Shown: piece by piece, positions 7,441 through 9,863 of the stretch
How the letters are laid out: every line of letters starts with the position of its first letter
How positions within the stretch are numbered: the first letter of the stretch is position 1
Assembly (NCBI GenBank): GCA_022572825.1
Contig: JACZVE010000077.1
Location: 1 to 9,863 of the forward strand
Source of the DNA: SAR324 cluster bacterium
GTDB taxonomy: Bacteria; SAR324; JACQKK01
Direction of reading: 5' to 3'
Length of the DNA stretch: 9,863 bases
Position numbers and translations under genes: made by a program
The notes under the pieces: generated by a model
What the model was told of the DNA's origin: nothing
The model's database searches: none
What the model saw: the letters and a program-made list of their open reading frames with translations, nothing else

Positions 7441-7469
7441 TATATACTGGAATTCCGCAATCGTGACAA
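7441..7469 (-). promoter_or_regulatory. sigma70-type promoter of the TPR gene
   Basis: On the minus strand, TTGTCA (7464-7469) and TATATA (7441-7446) are separated by exactly 17 nt. Transcription would begin near 7433, about 25 nt before the GTG start of the TPR gene. The -35 has one mismatch from TTGACA and the -10 one from TATAAT. Confidence 0.65.
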
Positions 7470-8214
7470 CGACACAGGCAATATCCCGCTGGTTATGCGC
7501 CCCTGGCCGGTCACACTCGGCGCAGTGGGGGGACGTTTTACCTACCCCGTGCAACTGCGGCTCGCGTTTGTACAATCGGTGTCCCTGAACGCGCTCAAGC
7601 GTACGCCCATCGAATGTTTTCTCTGATCGCGCACGGAGCGACGGCACCTCACTTACGGAACGGTCAGAGGCGAGCGAAGGTTCTCTGTGTCGCGCTCATG
7701 GCGTCCGTGGCACCGTATTCGGAGCCACGCGCGGTATCGCTGGTCGCAGCCGCCGCCGCACCGGGCATCCACCCAGCAGATGGACCTCCATCGTCCTCTG
7801 CGAAGTGCGCTTCCGGCGGACGGGCGCGCACGGCGTGCCTAATCGCGTAGACGGGGATGTCGACCCTCGGCGGCGAGGTGCCCCGGCGCGCTGGCGGAGA
7901 TGGCCCGGGAGCGCCCCGATTGGCGGCAGTGACGCTATTTTTTCACCCGAAAAGGACCTATTTCTGTTTCAGTCTTGCAATTGCTCCACTGCTCGTGGAA
8001 TGGTAGGGGGGCCTTACCCACAGCCGCATCCCGATGTTTGGGTGCTGGGTGGACAAGACCCCCGTGCTGGCGGTTTGGCATTCCGTTCTCAACGCGTCGG
8101 GCGCGTCCGCTTCCCACCGTCAGGATGATAGATGCCGCGGCGAAGCGATGCGGAGCCAACGTCCGATCGGAACTTGAAGGGCTCTACGCGCAATGATGTG
8201 TCGTGCGAGCTTAG
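7470..8214. other. about 0.75 kb without a supportable gene
   Basis: Short open frames exist on both strands (for example 7614-7850 and 7805-8128 on plus, 7935-8159 on minus), but none has a ribosome site, recognisable domain or protein-like composition. I looked for tmRNA, RNase P, SRP and 6S signatures and did not find them. The sequence is GC-rich except for a T-rich patch at 7938-7980. A small imperfect hairpin GGTAGG/CCTTACC lies near 8001-8017. This may be a decayed gene region, a long leader or an unrecognised RNA. Confidence 0.45.
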
Positions 8215-8242
8215 TTCAAGAATAATCATTATTGTACTTGAA
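8215..8242. promoter_or_regulatory. AT-rich nested palindrome, candidate operator (Fur-box-like core)
   Basis: Outer arms TTCAAG (8215-8220) and CTTGAA (8237-8242) enclose AATAAT (8221-8226), a central C, and ATTATT (8228-8233); three extra bases, GTA, offset the right outer arm. The 13-bp core agrees with the right part of the Fur consensus GATAATGATAATCATTATC (13 of 19 positions over the full box). The palindrome overlaps the putative -35 of the HTH gene, as expected for a repressor site. Fur, or self-regulation by the HTH protein, are both possible. Confidence 0.45.
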
Positions 8243-8261
8243 ATATCATAAAAATCATATT
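8232..8261 (+). promoter_or_regulatory. promoter candidate for the HTH-hydratase pair
   Basis: TTGTAC (8232-8237) is followed after 18 nt by CATATT (8256-8261), or after 17 nt by TCATAT. Neither hexamer is perfect, but the surrounding 50 bp are strongly AT-rich in a GC-rich chromosome and lie about 80 bp before the start codon. Two ATCAT copies flank an A-run in the spacer. Confidence 0.4.
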
Positions 8262-8342
8262 ACAAGGATTCGCTTGGACGATAGGAGCCTGCAGGGCGTC
8301 TGCGTTTAGAGGATTGTCCTTTGCCAGATTGAGTAGATTTAA

Positions 8343-8939
8343 ATGGCGTTGAAGTCACCCAGGATTCAGGAACGGCCGCAGCCCAAATCCGTCGCGTCGA
8401 TGATCCGGGAAGCGATCGAACGAAACGACTACAAGGATGTCAAGGAATGTGCCCGCACCATCAAGGTGCCCTACGATTTATTCAACAAAGTGGTTGGAGG
8501 GCACATCCCGAAGGACGCGCAGCTGGTCGACTACGCGAAAAAGCTGAACATCGACAGCCGGGAACTGATTCTCGCCGCATACCGGGAGAAAGCGCCCGAC
8601 GACATGAAGCGCTACTTCAATTCGGTGTTGCTGCTCGAAGATCATAACGACAACGTACGGGAAACGCTGGAATTGATCGACGCGTTCAATGCGGACCAGA
8701 TGCAGGAGTTGCTGAAGGTGGCCCGAATGATCCGCAACTCCCCCCGAGATTACTGCCGTAAGGCGATCGCCCTGCTAACCCTTTACCAACAGATGAATTC
8801 CGAATTGATCGAGTACTTTGATTCCCTCATCCTGCTGTCCTTGCGCAACGACGATCTCAGTGGGCTCGAGGAGTTCAAGCAGGCCATCGAATACCAGAAA
8901 ATAGCGCGATCCGGCCGGCGCAGCAGGCTGCACGCCTGA
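8343..8939 (+). CDS. protein with Cro/CI-like helix-turn-helix and helical C-terminus
   Basis: The product has 198 residues. Residues about 18-83 resemble an XRE (Cro/CI) helix-turn-helix: IREAIERNDY, then VKECARTIKVPYDLFNKVVGG, IPKDAQLVDYAKKLNID and SRELILAAYREK. The last piece follows the common pattern in which a regulator's final HTH helix reads 'L..LAK.L.VD...LL.AA'. Residues 84-185 are predicted helical, rich in Leu, Glu and Asp, without a known ligand or peptidase domain. The Arg-rich end (SGRRSRLHA) is basic. ATG 8343 has only a weak ribosome site (TTGAG); the next Met (residue 20) would cut into the HTH. The gene follows an AT-rich palindrome, which suggests self-regulation, and precedes the hydratase by 28 bp. 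I do not recognise a named family; DNA binding is inferred from the HTH pattern alone. Confidence 0.6.
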   Translation: MALKSPRIQERPQPKSVASMIREAIERNDYKDVKECARTIKVPYDLFNKVVGGHIPKDAQLVDYAKKLNIDSRELILAAYREKAPDDMKRYFNSVLLLEDHNDNVRETLELIDAFNADQMQELLKVARMIRNSPRDYCRKAIALLTLYQQMNSELIEYFDSLILLSLRNDDLSGLEEFKQAIEYQKIARSGRRSRLHA

Positions 8940-8957
8940 GGTGCTTGCGCCGGCATA

Positions 8958-8963
8958 TGGAGA
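8958..8963 (+). promoter_or_regulatory. ribosome binding site of the MaoC-like gene
   Basis: TGGAGA ends five nt before ATG 8968. It selects this start over the GTG at 8941, which directly follows the HTH gene stop and would add nine residues before the conserved region. Confidence 0.6.
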
Positions 8964-8967
8964 CCCG

Positions 8968-9435
8968 ATGTCCAAAGCGGCAGCGCTGGCCGACTTGCAA
9001 AGCAAGCTCGGCGCGGAGACTCACCTCGGAGAATGGGTGAGCGTTGACCAGGCCCGCATCAATGAGTTCGCCGACGCCACGGGCGATCATCAATGGATAC
9101 ACGTGGACGCTGAGCGGGCCCGGAAGGAATCGCCCTTTGGTGACACGATTGCCCATGGTTACCTGACGCTGTCCATGCTGCCGATGCTCACCCGCGATGG
9201 CGCCGAGGACAAGCCGCGTTACCCGGGCGTCAAGCTGTCCGTCAATTACGGCTTAAACCGGGTGCGCTTTCCCGCGCCGGTGAAGGTGAACTCCCAGGTG
9301 CGCAGCCGCACGGTGCTCAAAGAGGTGGGCGAGGTGCCCGGGGGGCTGCAGATGGTGCGCGAGGTCACCATTGAAGTGCAAGGGGAGAGCAAGCCCTGTT
9401 GCGTCGCCGAGACCATCACCCGGCTGTATTTTTAG
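8968..9435 (+). CDS. MaoC/NodN-like enoyl-CoA hydratase (hot-dog fold)
   Basis: The 155-residue protein is a single hot-dog domain of the MaoC/NodN type. The hydratase-2 motif is clear: FADATGDHQWIHVDAERA (residues 35-52) with catalytic D40 and H45, then SPFGDTIAHGYLTLSMLP (55-72), matching the usual 'G..IAHG.LTLS' turn. SVNYGLNRVRFPAPV (91-105) is the second conserved strand, and the end AETITRLYF is typical. Such enzymes hydrate trans-2-enoyl-CoA to (R)-3-hydroxyacyl-CoA, or the reverse, in fatty-acid or polyhydroxyalkanoate metabolism; the NodN-like members are mostly uncharacterised, so the acyl substrate is open. The 28-bp spacing suggests co-transcription with the upstream HTH gene. It is cytoplasmic, with no signal peptide. 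Confidence 0.85.
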   Translation: MSKAAALADLQSKLGAETHLGEWVSVDQARINEFADATGDHQWIHVDAERARKESPFGDTIAHGYLTLSMLPMLTRDGAEDKPRYPGVKLSVNYGLNRVRFPAPVKVNSQVRSRTVLKEVGEVPGGLQMVREVTIEVQGESKPCCVAETITRLYF

Positions 9436-9446
9436 CGGTACTTCCA

Positions 9447-9510
9447 GGCACGGCGGAGCGCCCCCGGCGCAATCGGGCAGAGCCTCCACCGGCCACGCCG
9501 CCAGCGTGCC
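9447..9510. repeat. GC-rich inverted repeat after the hydratase gene
   Basis: GGCACGGCGG (9447-9456) can pair with CCGCC-agc-GTGCC (9498-9510), with a three-base bulge. The loop contains a smaller GCGC/GCGC hairpin. No T-run follows, so a classic terminator is not supported; it may be a Rho-dependent or structural end of the HTH-hydratase transcript. Confidence 0.3.
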
Positions 9511-9529
9511 GCCCCCAGCCGCCATCGAA

Positions 9530-9559
9530 TTGACACGCGACCGCGCGCTCACGTACCCT
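9530..9559 (+). promoter_or_regulatory. promoter candidate for tRNA-Ser
   Basis: A perfect TTGACA (9530-9535) is followed after 18 nt by TACCCT (9554-9559), a weak -10, and then a GC-rich stretch like the discriminators of stable-RNA promoters. Initiation near 9566 would give a leader of about 40 nt before the mature tRNA. Confidence 0.5.
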
Positions 9560-9607
9560 GCCGATTGCGGCCCCGTTTCAGTTTCAGTGGGACATTGCGC
9601 CATTCCC

Positions 9608-9694
9608 GGAGGGGTGGGTGAGTGGTTGAAACCGGCGGTCTTGAAAACCGCTGAACTTTGGCGAGTTCCGGGGGTTCGAATCCCTCCCCCTCTG
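9608..9694 (+). tRNA. tRNA-Ser, anticodon UGA
   Basis: The gene is 87 nt long. The acceptor strands are GGAGGGG (9608-9614) and CCCCTCT (9687-9693), with G73 at 9694 as expected for serine tRNA. The D-loop contains GAGTGGTTGAA. The anticodon stem is GCGGT/ACCGC (9635-9639, 9647-9651) around CTTGAAA, with anticodon TGA at 9642-9644, reading UCA and other UCN codons. The long variable arm (AACT...AGTT) is typical of class II tRNA-Ser. The T-arm is GGGGG-TTCGAAT-CCCTC. Two G-U pairs, at the first acceptor position and in the T stem, and the absence of an encoded CCA are slightly unusual. Confidence 0.95.
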
Positions 9695-9699
9695 CTCTA

Positions 9700-9863
9700 T
9701 CAGCGGGTTTGCGGGCTATCGGTATAAACAGCCCGCTCTTCAATATTCTCCAAAATAACCCAGAAGTAACTTTTCCCAGGGTCTAGTCGGTCAGACTTAT
9801 CCTCGCGTGTTGCCCAAATAAGCTCAATACCGCTGGCAAGTCGCTGCTCGGCGGGCACGGTTC
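9700..9863 (-). CDS. C-terminal end of an unrecognised protein (partial, runs off the edge)
   Basis: On the minus strand a frame is open from the right edge (first full codon at 9861-9859) to TGA at 9702-9700, giving about 53 residues. The translation looks protein-like (AEQRLASGIELIWATRED, then LDPGKSYFWVILENIEERAVY) rather than like GC-rich noise, but I do not recognise a family. Codon use (ATT, GTT, TAT, GAT, AAT) is more AT-rich than in the neighbouring genes, similar to the foreign-looking cysS end. It would end five bp from the 3' end of tRNA-Ser, converging on it. The start lies outside the window. Chance openness over this length cannot be excluded. Confidence 0.4.
   Translation of the reverse strand, partial: TVPAEQRLASGIELIWATREDKSDRLDPGKSYFWVILENIEERAVYTDSPQTR
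9711..9736 (+). terminator. hairpin after tRNA-Ser, possible terminator
   Basis: GCGGGCT (9711-9717) and AGCCCGC (9730-9736) form a perfect seven-base stem with a 12-nt loop, beginning 16 nt after the tRNA. Only a weak TCTT follows, so termination would be inefficient or factor-dependent. The hairpin also overlaps the end of the convergent open frame and could serve both directions. Confidence 0.45.

Noticed and set aside
7408..7647. 80-codon N-terminal extension of the TPR protein
   Set aside because: A strong promoter lies within it, so it would not be transcribed with the gene.
7957..9590. Similar GTTTCAGT-containing stretches near 7967 and 9575
   Set aside because: Only about eight bases are shared, which is expected by chance.
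9371..9727. Plus-strand frame reading through tRNA-Ser
   Set aside because: The translation includes the usual tRNA-derived artefact (GEWLKPAVLKTAELWRVPGVR-like); the region is a tRNA gene.
1..9863. CRISPR arrays, insertion sequences, toxin-antitoxin or defence genes
   Set aside because: No spaced repeats, terminal inverted repeats with a transposase, or recognisable defence domains were seen.

Overview
The window is bacterial chromosomal DNA with high GC content. The gene set (AlaX, CnoX/YbbN, TerB-like, YprB-like nuclease, MaoC/NodN-like hydratase, tRNA-Ser) fits a proteobacterium, probably a gammaproteobacterium, but nothing fixes the genus. Three stretches depart from the GC-rich background: the first ~350 bp (about 50% GC by my count), an AT-rich promoter/operator patch near 8211-8264, and the last ~170 bp after the tRNA gene.

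Layout. Positions 2-331 (+) are the 3' end of a cysteinyl-tRNA synthetase gene (cysS) of unusual composition. About 20 bp after its stop, in another frame, lies a GC-rich remnant of a second cysS 3' end (348-437). Then comes a free-standing alanyl-tRNA editing protein (AlaX-type, 479-1216 +). Its 3' end overlaps by 14 bp the convergent gene for a two-domain protein: a YprB-like RNase H-fold nuclease joined to a Nudix hydrolase (1203-2579 -). Divergent from that is cnoX/ybbN (thioredoxin + TPR chaperone, 2833-3711 +), followed after a 300 bp gap by a small TerB-like protein (4012-4434 +).

A minus-strand pair follows: a cytoplasmic TPR protein (5890-7407) and, 65 bp downstream, an exported pentapeptide-repeat protein (4472-5824). 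A good sigma70-type promoter at 7441-7469 lies just upstream of a GTG start of the TPR gene and decides its N-terminus. An approximately 0.75 kb stretch with no supportable gene separates it from a plus-strand pair: a Cro/CI-like helix-turn-helix protein (8343-8939) and a MaoC/NodN-like hydratase (8968-9435). The HTH gene is preceded by an AT-rich palindrome with partial resemblance to a Fur box. The window ends with tRNA-Ser(UGA) (9608-9694) and a short convergent open frame of different composition running off the edge.

Functional themes are translation fidelity (cysS, alaX, tRNA-Ser), protein quality control (cnoX), and repeat-protein scaffolds (TPR and pentapeptide). I see no defence system, CRISPR array or insertion sequence. 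The most notable signals are the double cysS 3' end, the nuclease-Nudix fusion, the palindromic operator candidate, and a possible island boundary at the tRNA.
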